Below are positions 1 through 8,946 of a stretch of 42,689 nt of DNA, in pieces; positions within the stretch are counted from its first letter, which is position 1, and every line of letters starts with the position of its first letter. The stretch spans positions 1-42,689 of the forward strand of contig JAQXJR010000024.1 of the NCBI GenBank assembly GCA_029009055.1, given 5' to 3'. The notes below the pieces were generated by a model, which made no database searches, was not told the origin of the DNA, and saw nothing but the letters and a program-made list of their open reading frames with translations. The stretch is from Eubacteriales bacterium (GTDB lineage: Bacteria; Bacillota; Clostridia; Peptostreptococcales; Anaerovoracaceae). The position numbers and the translations under genes were made by a program.

Positions 1-29
1 TCAAAAGGTAAACACAGTCTAATACATTT

Positions 30-56
30 ATTAAAAGGCAGCACTAAGGCTGCCTT
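30..56 (-). terminator. Intrinsic terminator after dapF-dapL
   Basis: Perfect 8-bp arms AAGGCAGC (35-42) and GCTGCCTT (49-56) enclose a 6-nt loop. On the minus strand they are followed by TTTTAATAA, so the hairpin can end the lysine-pathway transcript. Confidence 0.65.
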
Positions 57-198
57 GCAAAAGAAAATTCCACCGCAGGTTTGCAAGACTAAAGTCTAGT
101 TGAGCCACGGTGGAAGGTAGAAATTAACTTTTCAATTGAGGACTTGACAAATCCGGCGATTCGTTCCCGACTTAATAAGTCCACGATCCCGGATGGGA
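35..198 (-). other. Structured intergenic element, possible 3' UTR or small RNA
   Basis: The stretch after the dapL stop has no gene but is unusually rich in nested inverted repeats. On the minus strand these are, in order: a long hairpin (about 151-196) with ATCCGG/CCGGAT at its base, inner GAT-CGT/ACG-ATC pairs and GACTT/AAGTC at the tip; a hairpin with arms CCACCG (108-113) and CGGTGG (70-75) enclosing AGACT/AGTCT (86-97); and a terminator-like hairpin at 35-56. This could be the folded 3' end of the dapF-dapL transcript or an independent RNA. I compared it by eye with tmRNA, SRP RNA, RNase P RNA and T-box motifs and found no match. Confidence 0.35.
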
Positions 199-209
199 CG
201 CCCGCGTCA

Positions 210-1427
210 CTACTTTGCTAAGACTTTCTTAAGCCTCTCCATAGCCTCTTCTGTATTCTCCCTAGTCGAGAAAGCGGTCAGCCTGAAGAAGCCCTCGCCG
301 TTATTTCCGAAACCCTGACCAGGTGTGCCGACGACGCCCGCCTCCTTAAGCAGGAAGTCGAAGAACGTCCAGGAATCCATGCCCTCTGGGCACTTGAACC
401 AGATGTATGGAGAATGCACGCCTCCTGTATACCAGATGCCTAAGTCCTCCAGGGCATCCATGATGACTCTGGCGTTCTCTTTATAGTAATCTATGTTTTC
501 CTTTATCTGCATGCGTCCCTCAGGTGTGAAGACAGCCTCCGCGCCCCTCTGAACTACGTATGAGACGCCGTTAAACTTCGTGGTCTGCCTCCTGAGCCAG
601 AGAGCGTTCAGCTCTGTATCGTCTCTTACCAGGTCGTGCGGAACGACTGTATAACCGCAGCGGGTGCCTGTGAATCCAGCGGTTTTCGAGAGTGAGCAAA
701 GCTCTATGGCGCATGTCCTGGCTCCCGGTATCTCGAATATGCTCCTAGGGATGTCGTCGCCTTCAGCGAATGATTCGTAGGCGGCATCGAAGAGGATTAC
801 GGCGCCCTTCTCGTTAGCGTAGTCGACCCATTCCTTCAGCTGCTCTCTGTCGTAAGCCGCGCCCGTCGGGTTATTAGGCGAGCAGATGTATATGAGATCA
901 GGTCCCTCAGCCGCGTCCTCGGCTGATGTCCCCGGCTCGAACTCTCCAGGCCCCGGAAGGAAATCGTTAGACTCGTTAGCGTCCATATATATTATTCTTC
1001 TTCCCGCCATGACGTTCGTGTCAACGTAAACAGGATAGACAGGGTCAGGAACCAGGACCAGATTATCTTTGCTGAATATATCGAGGATATTTCCGCAGTC
1101 GCTCTTAGCTCCGTCGGAAATGAATATCTCTGAGAGTTCCAGCTCCACCTCCCTCTCAGCGTAATAGTCTCTGACCTTCTCGCGCAGAAAGTCATACCCC
1201 TGCTCAGGACCATAGCCGCGGAACGTCTCAGCCACGCCCATCTCTTCAGACGCCTTCTTCAGCGCGTCCACTACAGCCGGGCAAAGCGGCCTGGTCACGT
1301 CTCCAATCCCCATTTTTATAACGTTCTTATCCGGATGCTCCTTCTGATAATCCGCCAGCCTGTGTGCCGTTTCATAGAAAAGGTAGCTGTCCTTAAGCTG
1401 TTTATAATTACTGTTTATCTTAAGCAT
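210..1427 (-). CDS. dapL: LL-diaminopimelate aminotransferase
   Basis: A cytosolic PLP enzyme that makes LL-diaminopimelate directly from tetrahydrodipicolinate with glutamate as amino donor, bypassing the acyl-intermediate steps of lysine and peptidoglycan precursor synthesis. The 405-residue product fits the family. Visible class I/II aminotransferase marks are the SPNNPTGAAY loop, the PLP lysine in SLSKTAGFTGTRCGY and the early DGAKSDCGN segment. The open frame extends 20 codons further upstream, but I start at the ATG at 1427 because AGGAGG sits 6 nt before it and the family begins with MLKIN-like residues. dapF lies 79 bp upstream on the same strand and makes the next step, so the two are probably co-transcribed. 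Identification is firm. Confidence 0.95.
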   Translation of the reverse strand: MLKINSNYKQLKDSYLFYETAHRLADYQKEHPDKNVIKMGIGDVTRPLCPAVVDALKKASEEMGVAETFRGYGPEQGYDFLREKVRDYYAEREVELELSEIFISDGAKSDCGNILDIFSKDNLVLVPDPVYPVYVDTNVMAGRRIIYMDANESNDFLPGPGEFEPGTSAEDAAEGPDLIYICSPNNPTGAAYDREQLKEWVDYANEKGAVILFDAAYESFAEGDDIPRSIFEIPGARTCAIELCSLSKTAGFTGTRCGYTVVPHDLVRDDTELNALWLRRQTTKFNGVSYVVQRGAEAVFTPEGRMQIKENIDYYKENARVIMDALEDLGIWYTGGVHSPYIWFKCPEGMDSWTFFDFLLKEAGVVGTPGQGFGNNGEGFFRLTAFSTRENTEEAMERLKKVLAK

Positions 1428-1506
1428 ATTCTCCTCCTGAGCAAATTCATCTATGCTAGTGTTTCCAACGAGAGCACCGGATATCACCGCTGTGCTCCCC
1501 TCTCTT

Positions 1507-2373
1507 CTATAAATCCACTTCTACTGATCCCGTGAAAGCTATTTCCGCCGGACCTTTCATAAACACTTCTCCGTCATCCATATATCTTATCTCGAGCTCA
1601 CCGCCCTTAAGGATGACCTTCACATACTCATTCTCCTGGCAGTAGCCGTTCCTTACAGCCGCCACGACAGAAGCACACGCGCCTGTTCCGCAGGCGAGAG
1701 TCTCGCCGCTTCCTCTCTCCCATACTCTCATCTTAAGAGTATGATCGTCTATGACTTTTATGAATTCCGTATTCACCCTGTTAGGGAATATAGGATCATT
1801 CTCGAACTTAGGCCCTATAACAGGAAGATCCAGCTGATCCGGGTCGCCTCCGAATACTACGCAGTGAGGGTTTCCCATGGATACGCAGGATATCTTATAG
1901 CTTTCTCCGGAAATATCGACATCTCTGTTCATGACTTCCCCTGACTCATCAGCCGGAAGATCGACCGGTATCTCCTTCGGCTCCAATATCGCCTTACCCA
2001 TATCGACTTCAGCTCCTGTCGCCTGGTCATTATCATCTGTGAACATCTGCAGGATCTTAACGCCGCTTAATGTATCTACTGTGATGACGTCCTTATCTAT
2101 ACCTTTAATATCATGCAGGAACTTACCGACGCATCTCACGCCGTTACCGCACATCATGGCCTCGCTGCCGTCAGCGTTAAATATCCTCATCTTACCGTCA
2201 GCCTTATCTGACTTACATACCAGGATGATGCCATCTCCGCCTATGCTGAAATGCCTGTCAGAAAGGATTCTGGAAAGTTCTTCCGGATCTTCCGGCTCGC
2301 CGTCGAAGCAGTCGAAATAGATATAGTCGTTACCGCAGCCGTGCATCTTAGTGAACTCTAGTGTTTTACTCAT
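1507..2373 (-). CDS. dapF: Diaminopimelate epimerase
   Basis: Converts LL- to meso-diaminopimelate, the precursor of lysine and of the peptidoglycan cross-link, with two cysteines and no cofactor. The 288-residue product has the family length. The N-terminal MHGCGNDYIYFD motif, the first catalytic cysteine in MMCGNGVRCVGKF and the second in GETLACGTGACAS are all present. The frame could open at a TTG at 2385, but GGAG is correctly spaced for the ATG at 2373 and overlaps that TTG, so the ATG is preferred. dapL follows 79 bp downstream, giving a two-gene dapF-dapL unit. It is divergent from the asnB-glt operon across a 370-bp intergenic region. Confidence 0.95.
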   Translation of the reverse strand: MSKTLEFTKMHGCGNDYIYFDCFDGEPEDPEELSRILSDRHFSIGGDGIILVCKSDKADGKMRIFNADGSEAMMCGNGVRCVGKFLHDIKGIDKDVITVDTLSGVKILQMFTDDNDQATGAEVDMGKAILEPKEIPVDLPADESGEVMNRDVDISGESYKISCVSMGNPHCVVFGGDPDQLDLPVIGPKFENDPIFPNRVNTEFIKVIDDHTLKMRVWERGSGETLACGTGACASVVAAVRNGYCQENEYVKVILKGGELEIRYMDDGEVFMKGPAEIAFTGSVEVDL

Positions 2374-2505
2374 TATATACTCCAATTGAAATATTCATTC
2401 TCATCTTACGCTTTCCTATGGGTTAAATATTACCACAATATTGTGAAGCGAACAAATTATTACGATTATTTTTTGTAAATTATTCTAAAATCTCACCGAA
2501 GTGTG

Positions 2506-2534
2506 TTGACATCCGCACATTTCAGGTGTATCTT
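2506..2534 (+). promoter_or_regulatory. Promoter of the asnB-gltB-gltD leader
   Basis: TTGACA at 2506-2511, exactly 17 bp of spacer, and TATCTT at 2529-2534 make a near-consensus vegetative promoter. Transcription would start near 2541, about 200 nt before asnB. Confidence 0.75.
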
Positions 2535-2540
2535 GGATAC

Positions 2541-2698
2541 AAGCGAGACAAGGGGGTCCCGCTATATAAACTTATATGGAAACTTTCCGGAACAGGGTTT
2601 CTAAATTCAGGCGATAAGAGCCTTATTCCGAAAACTAGATATTTACGGCAATGGAGCCAGGCGGAGGATGTCCTCCGTATCTGCCCTTGCCGTTTTTT
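2541..2698 (+). ncRNA. Structured leader RNA (possible riboswitch or attenuator) before asnB
   Basis: Between a strong promoter and the asnB ribosome binding site lies a leader of about 157 nt with several inverted repeats: AGCG-GAC/GTC-CGCT (about 2542-2563), GGAA/TTCC (2578-2588) within a longer GAAAC/GTTTC pairing, AGGC/GCCT (2609-2622), and then a large intrinsic terminator. Promoter-plus-structured-leader-plus-terminator before biosynthetic genes is the usual layout of a transcriptional riboswitch. I could not match it to glutamine, ykkC/ppGpp, glycine, T-box, THF or SAM motifs. A stand-alone small RNA is the alternative. Confidence 0.5.
2645..2698 (+). terminator. Leader intrinsic terminator upstream of asnB
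   Basis: Outer arms ACGGCAA (2645-2651) and TTGCCGT (2687-2693) and an inner CGGAGG/CCTCCG stem (about 2662-2677) are followed by six T. It lies 45 bp before the asnB start, so read-through must be controlled for the operon to be expressed from the leader promoter. Confidence 0.8.
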
Positions 2699-2743
2699 AT
2701 TATAAGCGCGAAAACCAATGTAAATTAAAGGGAGGTATTGATT

Positions 2744-4360
2744 ATGTGCTCTATTATGGGTTACTTCGGCAGTGAACTAAGCCGTGAAGATTTCGAGGTC
2801 GGATTCGACAGGACTATATCCAGAGGTCCGGACGAAACGAGACTTATTGATTTTACTGAGGAGAACGCTGATAATAATAGTAATAATGATTTCGCCGGAT
2901 ATATGGGTTTCCACAGACTAGCCATCATGGGACTCACAGAGGAGGGCATGCAGCCTTTCAGAAGAGGAAACCGCTGGTGTGTCTGTAACGGAGAGATCTA
3001 CGGATTCAGGACCATTAAGAAGCACCTCATAGAAAGAGGCTACAGCTTCTCCAGCGATTCTGACTGCGAGATCCTGCTCCCTATGTATGAGATATACGGA
3101 ACGAACATGTTCACTCTTCTGGACGCCGAGTTCGCCATGGTACTGTATGACGGCGAAAGCGGAAGCGTCATAGCGGCCAGGGACCCATTCGGCATCAGAC
3201 CCCTCTACTACGGCTACGACCATAATAAAGGAATCGTCTTTGCCAGTGAGCCTAAGAACCTGGTCGGCCTCGTAGACAGGATCATGCCTTTCCCGCCCGG
3301 CCATTTCTATAAGGATGGTGTGTTCACATCATACAGGAACATAGCCAGGGTCAGGAACATGATGCACGACGATGTAGAGACAGCATGCAAACAGATCAGG
3401 ACCAAGCTGATAAGAGGCGTCGAGAAAAGAATGGACTCGGATGTCCCTCTGGGCTTCCTCCTCTCAGGAGGTCTGGACTCATCCCTCGTATGCGCCATAT
3501 CCGCGAAGCTGACAGATAAGCCTATTAGGACATTCGCCATAGGAATGGATAAGGACGCCATAGACCTTAAGTACGCTAGAGAAGCCGCCGACTACATGGG
3601 CGCCGACCACACGGAAGTCATCATATCCAGGGACGATGTCATAGAAGCCCTGCCTCACGTCATAGAAATACTGGGGACATGGGACATAACGACCATCAGA
3701 GCTTCCATAGGTATGTACCTGGTTTGCAAATACATACATGAGAACACTGATATAAAGGTTCTGATGACAGGAGAGATCTCCGATGAGCTGTTCGGTTACA
3801 AATATACAGACTTCGCCCCTTCCCCGGAAGAATTCCAGAAGGAATCTGAGAAGAGGGTAAGAGAGCTCCACATGTATGATGTGTTAAGAGCTGACAGATG
3901 TATATCCGTCAACTCTCTGGAAGCCAGAGTTCCTTTCGGCGACCTGGATTTCGCCAGCTACGTCATGGCCCTGGACCCTAGAGTTAAAATGAACACATAC
4001 GGTAAGGGTAAATATCTGCTGAGACACGCTTTCGAAGGTGACTGGCTGCCGGAAGAGATCCTCATGAGAGAGAAGGCGGCCTTCAGCGACGCCGTCGGCC
4101 ACTCTATGGTAGACGATCTTAAGGAATACGCTGAAAGCTATTACACAGATGAAGAATTCGAAGCCGGTGTTAAGAAGTACAGTTACCGCCCTCCATTCAC
4201 GAAGGAATCCCTCCTCTATAGAGAGATATTCGAGAAATACTATCCGGGGCAGGCGGAGATGATAATAGACTACTGGATGCCTAATAAAAACTGGGAGGGC
4301 TGCGATGTTAACGACCCTTCCGCCAGATACCTATCAAACTACGGAGACAGCGGTAAATAA
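2744..4360 (+). CDS. asnB: Glutamine-dependent asparagine synthetase
   Basis: Makes asparagine from aspartate, ATP and glutamine-derived ammonia. The N-terminal class II glutaminase domain (about 1-190) needs cysteine as residue 2, exposed after Met removal. That fixes the start at the ATG at 2744 (Met-Cys-Ser-Ile), with AAAGGGAGG 8 nt upstream, rather than the in-frame TTG at 2738. Other glutaminase marks are GFHRLAIMG, VCNGEIYGF and ARDPFGIRPLYYG. The synthetase domain carries the PP-loop LSGGLDSS, the variant LMTGEISDELFGYKY and the late EARVPFGDLDF. The 538-residue length is normal. gltB begins 13 bp after the stop and gltD follows, so glutamine and glutamate use are coordinated in one transcript controlled by the leader RNA. 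Confidence 0.93.
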   Translation: MCSIMGYFGSELSREDFEVGFDRTISRGPDETRLIDFTEENADNNSNNDFAGYMGFHRLAIMGLTEEGMQPFRRGNRWCVCNGEIYGFRTIKKHLIERGYSFSSDSDCEILLPMYEIYGTNMFTLLDAEFAMVLYDGESGSVIAARDPFGIRPLYYGYDHNKGIVFASEPKNLVGLVDRIMPFPPGHFYKDGVFTSYRNIARVRNMMHDDVETACKQIRTKLIRGVEKRMDSDVPLGFLLSGGLDSSLVCAISAKLTDKPIRTFAIGMDKDAIDLKYAREAADYMGADHTEVIISRDDVIEALPHVIEILGTWDITTIRASIGMYLVCKYIHENTDIKVLMTGEISDELFGYKYTDFAPSPEEFQKESEKRVRELHMYDVLRADRCISVNSLEARVPFGDLDFASYVMALDPRVKMNTYGKGKYLLRHAFEGDWLPEEILMREKAAFSDAVGHSMVDDLKEYAESYYTDEEFEAGVKKYSYRPPFTKESLLYREIFEKYYPGQAEMIIDYWMPNKNWEGCDVNDPSARYLSNYGDSGK

Positions 4361-4373
4361 ACAGGAGAAAACC

Positions 4374-7300
4374 ATGGATAACCAGAGCAATAATTTCAAA
4401 GGGAATTCCCATAAGGACGAATCCATCAATTCCCATCAGGCTCTGCCTGAGTACACAGATGGACAGCTAAGAGAAGTCAGAGAAGTACGCGCGGCGCTTA
4501 AGGACCTGGCTGATATCCAGGATTCATGCGGCATCGGAGCCGTCGTTAACATAGACGGTAAAGCCGACCACCAGACAGTAAGTGACGCTCTCTCTATAGT
4601 AGAGAAGCTCGAGCACAGAGCCGGTAAGGACGCTACCGGAAAGAACGGCGACGGCGTAGGCATCATGACCCAGATCTCAGATGAATTCTTCCGCAAAGTA
4701 ATAGCTGAAATGGGTCTGGACCCTGAGAAGGAACTGGGCGGAGAGAGAGACTTCGGCGTCGGCATGTTCTTCTTCCCTCAGGACACTCTGGCGAGAAGAA
4801 AAGCGCAGAAGATGTTCGAAGTCACCTGCCGTAAGGAAGGCGTGCGTTTCATCACCTGGCGTGACGTGCCTGTGAACACGAGCATACTGGGCCAGAAGGC
4901 ATTAAGCGCCATGCCATATATTTGCCAGTGCTTCGTAAGAAGACCTGAAGATATAGCTAAGGGAATAGACTTCGACCGTAAGCTCTATGTTATCCGCCGT
5001 ATTTTCGAACACAGTTCAGAACAGACATACATACCTTCATTCTCATCGAGGACGATCGTATATAAGGGCATGCTGCTCGTAAACCAGCTGAGAGAGCTGT
5101 ACACTGACCTGCAGGATCCAGATTATAAGAGCGCCATGGCTATGGTCCACTCCAGATTCTCGACTAACACTATGCCGAGCTGGAGAAGGGCTCATCCTAA
5201 CCGCTTCATACTCCATAACGGAGAGATAAATACCATCAGAGGTAACGTAGACCGTATGCTGGCCAGAGAAGAGACCATGCACTCCCCTGTTCTGGGAAGC
5301 GAGATGAATAAGATCCTGCCGGCTATTTCCCAGGCGAGCTCGGACTCAGCCATGCTGGATAACACGCTGGAATTCCTGGTCATGAACGGCATGCCGCTCC
5401 CACTCGCTGTCATGGTACTCATACCTGAGCCTTGGAAGAACGATATTTCTATGTCCAGGTCCAGAAAGGATCTCTATAGATACTATACGACCATGATGGA
5501 GCCATGGGACGGACCGGCTGCCATCTGCTTCTCTGATGGAGACATGGTAGGAGCTGTTTTGGACAGGAACGGACTCCGCCCTGCCAGATACTATCTGACA
5601 GATGATAACAGACTGATACTTTCTTCTGAAGTCGGTGTGCTGGACATACCGCAGGAGAAGATCATGCGTAAGGCCATGCTGGAGCCGGGCAGGATGCTGC
5701 TCGTAGACCTGAAGGCTAAACGCCTCATACCTGATAAAGAGATAAAGGAAACTTACGCGGCTAAGCAGCCTTATGGCGAATGGCTGGACATGAACCTCAT
5801 CAGCCTTAAGGAGCTGCCGGCGCCTAACGAGAGGACCCCTCAATTCACCCAGGACGAGAGAGACAGATTATATAAGGCTTTCGGCTACACATATGAGGAT
5901 GTCAGCGATGTCATCCTGAAGATGGCTAAGGACGGGTCAGAGATCATAGCTTCCATGGGAGCCGACATCCCAGTGCCTGTGCTTTCTAAGAGACACCAGC
6001 CTCTGTTCAACTACTTCAAGCAGCTGTTCGCTCAGGTAACGAACCCGCCTATCGATGCCATAAGAGAGAGCATAGTCACAGACACTACAGTGTACGCGGC
6101 TACAGACGGAGACCTGCTTAACGAAGACGCTTCCAACTGTTCCGTACTTCAGATAAACAACCCTATCTTAAGCGACATGGACATGCTGAAGATAAAGAAC
6201 GTTAAGAAGCCTGGCTTCCATGTGGAGACAGTTTCTTTGCTGTATTATACGGGAACATCGCTCACGAGAGCCGTGGATGACCTGTTCGTAGAAATAGAAA
6301 GAGCCTACAGGAAGGGCGCTAATATCATAATCCTGTCAGATAGAGGTGTGGATGAGAACCATGTAGCTGTACCTTCCCTGCTCGCTGTATCAGCCATAGA
6401 GCAGTATCTGATCAGGACCAGAAAGAGAACGGCCATATCCATAATCCTGGAAAGCGCGGAACCTAGAGATGTGCACCACTTCGCGACTTTGCTGGGCTAC
6501 GGAGCTCTGGCGGTCAACCCATACCTGGCTCACGCCCTCATACTCGAAGCCATAGATAAGGGCATGCTGAATAAGAATTACTCGGCAGCCGTTGAATCAT
6601 ACGATAAGGCCATACTGAGCGGAATAGTTAAGATAGCATCTAAAATGGGCATATCGACTTTGCAGTCGTATCAATCAGCTCAGATATTCGAGGCTGTCGG
6701 CATAAAGCAGTCCGTCATAGAGAAGTACTTCACGAACACGGTAAGCCCGGTAGAGGGTATCGGCATAGAAGAGATGTCTAAGAGCGTGGAATGGCTGCAT
6801 GATCACGCCTTCGATCCTCTGGGGCTCTCGACGGACGAGACGCTGGACAGCGTGGGAAGACACAGACTGCGCAGCGGCAGGAACACAGAGGACCACATGT
6901 ACAGCCCGGAAGTCCTGCTGACATTAAGAGCCGCCACCTGGTCCGGGAACTACGACCTATTCAAGAAGTATTCCGCCATGGTGGACGCTAAAGAAACGCC
7001 GCACACGCTCAGGGGACTCCTGGACATAAAATACGACGAGAAGAGGAGCATCCCTCTCGAAGAGGTAGAGCCTGCCTCCGAGATCGTGAAGAGGTTCAAG
7101 ACAGGAGCTATGTCCTACGGATCTATTTCCGAGGAAGCTCATACATGCCTGGCCATCGCGATGAACAGACTGGGCGGTAAGTCCAATTCCGGCGAGGGCG
7201 GCGAAGATCCGACCAGATTCGGCACAGATAAAAACAGCGCGATCAAGCAGGTAGCGTCAGGGCGTTTCGGCGTCACATCTTCCTACCTTATGAGCGCTCA

Positions 7301-8945
7301 GGAAATACAGATTAAGATGGCTCAGGGAGCAAAGCCGGGCGAAGGCGGCCACCTTCCAGGTAAGAAAGTTTACCCTTGGATCGCTAAGACCCGCTACTCC
7401 ACTCCTGGAGTACCTCTTATATCGCCACCACCACATCACGACATTTACTCCATAGAAGACCTGGCTCAGCTGATCTACGACCTTAAGAACGCGAACAGAC
7501 ACGCCAGGATATCCGTGAAGCTGGTAGCTGAGAACGGTGTCGGCACCGTAGCCTGCGGTGTAGCTAAGGCGGGAGCTCAGGTCATCCTCATCTCCGGTTA
7601 TGACGGAGGCACGGGAGCCGCTCCTATGAGCTCCATATATAACGCGGGACTCCCTTGGGAGCTGGGTCTGTCAGAGACCCACAGATCTCTCGTGGAGAAC
7701 GGCCTGCGTCAGAGAGTCCGCCTGGAGACAGACGGTAAGCTGATGACAGGAAGAGACGTAGCCATAGCATGCATGCTGGGAGCTGAGGAATTCGGCTTCG
7801 CTACCGCTCCTCTCGTGACCATGGGTTGCCTGATGATGAGGGTCTGCAACCTGGATACCTGCCCTGCCGGCATAGCTACGCAGAACGAAGAACTGAGGAA
7901 GCGCTTTGCCGGTAAGCCTGAGTACGTCATGAATTTCATGCTCTATATAGCTGAAGAAGTGAGAGAGATCATGGCTAAGCTCGGCATCAGGACTATGGAT
8001 GAGCTGGTAGGAAGAACAGACCTACTCACAGCCAGACTAGGAAGAGTTACCAGCAGAGCCGATAAGATAGACATGTCATCCATATTGGGCGAGAGAGCAT
8101 ATCCGGTCCGCTTCGAGTCTAAAGACATATACGACTTCAAGCTCGAAAGCACGGCTGACCTGGCCGACCTGGTACCTGAGTTTAATGATAGCTTCGATAA
8201 GAAGGTCCCTCACACCAGCTCATATAAGGTATCCAGCACTAACAGGACGTTCGGAACCATCCTGGGTTCTGAGATAACCAGCAGATTCGGCCAGGATCTG
8301 GCTGACGACACATATAAAGTCAACTGCGAGGGATCAGCCGGCCAGTCATTCGGTGCCTTCATTCCTAAGGGCTTGACCCTGGATCTCACCGGAGACAGTA
8401 ACGACTACTTCGGTAAGGGACTCTCAGGAGGTAAGCTGATAGTTAAGCCGGCTTGCGAGAGCGTGTTCTCAGCTTCTGATAACATAGCGGTTGGAAATGT
8501 AGCTCTCTACGGAGCTACCAGCGGTAAGGCCTTCATAAACGGAAGAGCCGGCGAGCGTTTCTGCGTCAGGAACTCAGGAGCTACGGCTGTAGTCGAAGGA
8601 TGCGGCGACCACGGATGTGAATACATGACAGGCGGAACTGCCGTCATACTGGGAAGGACAGGCAAGAACTTCGCCGCCGGTATGAGCGGAGGCATAGCTT
8701 ACGTTCTGGACGAGGATCACGACTTCTACCTGAACCTGAATAAGGAAATGGTAGGCATGTATGAGATCACAGACCCTAAGGACGCTGAGGCGCTTAAGGG
8801 CATGATCAGGGAACATGTGGAAGCTACAGGTTCCGAATTTGGAAGTAATGTACTGAAAGATTTCGATAAATGGCTGCCTATGTTCAGGAAAATCATCCCT
8901 AACGATTACATGAAGGCTATGAAAGCGACGGCTAAGGAGAAATAA
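4374..8945 (+). CDS. gltB: Glutamate synthase large (alpha) subunit
   Basis: Transfers the amide of glutamine to 2-oxoglutarate, giving two glutamates (GOGAT). The 1523-residue product starts at the ATG at 4374, with AGGAG 6 nt upstream and 13 bp after asnB. A propeptide of about 51 residues precedes the catalytic cysteine in DIQDSCGIG (Cys52), which must become the N terminus by cleavage. The glutaminase domain is followed by central and FMN-binding synthase domains (ISGYDGGTGAAPMSS), a cysteine-rich [3Fe-4S] loop (MRVCNLDTCPAGIATQ) and a C-terminal GXGXG beta-helix with many glycine repeats. The stop lies one base before gltD, and the gltD ribosome binding site is inside the last gltB codons, indicating coupled translation of the two subunits. 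Confidence 0.96.
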   Translation: MDNQSNNFKGNSHKDESINSHQALPEYTDGQLREVREVRAALKDLADIQDSCGIGAVVNIDGKADHQTVSDALSIVEKLEHRAGKDATGKNGDGVGIMTQISDEFFRKVIAEMGLDPEKELGGERDFGVGMFFFPQDTLARRKAQKMFEVTCRKEGVRFITWRDVPVNTSILGQKALSAMPYICQCFVRRPEDIAKGIDFDRKLYVIRRIFEHSSEQTYIPSFSSRTIVYKGMLLVNQLRELYTDLQDPDYKSAMAMVHSRFSTNTMPSWRRAHPNRFILHNGEINTIRGNVDRMLAREETMHSPVLGSEMNKILPAISQASSDSAMLDNTLEFLVMNGMPLPLAVMVLIPEPWKNDISMSRSRKDLYRYYTTMMEPWDGPAAICFSDGDMVGAVLDRNGLRPARYYLTDDNRLILSSEVGVLDIPQEKIMRKAMLEPGRMLLVDLKAKRLIPDKEIKETYAAKQPYGEWLDMNLISLKELPAPNERTPQFTQDERDRLYKAFGYTYEDVSDVILKMAKDGSEIIASMGADIPVPVLSKRHQPLFNYFKQLFAQVTNPPIDAIRESIVTDTTVYAATDGDLLNEDASNCSVLQINNPILSDMDMLKIKNVKKPGFHVETVSLLYYTGTSLTRAVDDLFVEIERAYRKGANIIILSDRGVDENHVAVPSLLAVSAIEQYLIRTRKRTAISIILESAEPRDVHHFATLLGYGALAVNPYLAHALILEAIDKGMLNKNYSAAVESYDKAILSGIVKIASKMGISTLQSYQSAQIFEAVGIKQSVIEKYFTNTVSPVEGIGIEEMSKSVEWLHDHAFDPLGLSTDETLDSVGRHRLRSGRNTEDHMYSPEVLLTLRAATWSGNYDLFKKYSAMVDAKETPHTLRGLLDIKYDEKRSIPLEEVEPASEIVKRFKTGAMSYGSISEEAHTCLAIAMNRLGGKSNSGEGGEDPTRFGTDKNSAIKQVASGRFGVTSSYLMSAQEIQIKMAQGAKPGEGGHLPGKKVYPWIAKTRYSTPGVPLISPPPHHDIYSIEDLAQLIYDLKNANRHARISVKLVAENGVGTVACGVAKAGAQVILISGYDGGTGAAPMSSIYNAGLPWELGLSETHRSLVENGLRQRVRLETDGKLMTGRDVAIACMLGAEEFGFATAPLVTMGCLMMRVCNLDTCPAGIATQNEELRKRFAGKPEYVMNFMLYIAEEVREIMAKLGIRTMDELVGRTDLLTARLGRVTSRADKIDMSSILGERAYPVRFESKDIYDFKLESTADLADLVPEFNDSFDKKVPHTSSYKVSSTNRTFGTILGSEITSRFGQDLADDTYKVNCEGSAGQSFGAFIPKGLTLDLTGDSNDYFGKGLSGGKLIVKPACESVFSASDNIAVGNVALYGATSGKAFINGRAGERFCVRNSGATAVVEGCGDHGCEYMTGGTAVILGRTGKNFAAGMSGGIAYVLDEDHDFYLNLNKEMVGMYEITDPKDAEALKGMIREHVEATGSEFGSNVLKDFDKWLPMFRKIIPNDYMKAMKATAKEK

Positions 8946-8946
8946 A

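Noticed and set aside
35-198. Element after dapL considered as tmRNA, SRP RNA, RNase P RNA or a T-box
   Set aside because: None of their conserved segments could be found on either strand, so it is reported only as an unclassified structure.
2576-2617. Possible 13-residue leader peptide in the asnB leader
   Set aside because: No ribosome binding site at a workable distance, and the codons are not enriched in Asn, Gln or Asp as attenuation would require.
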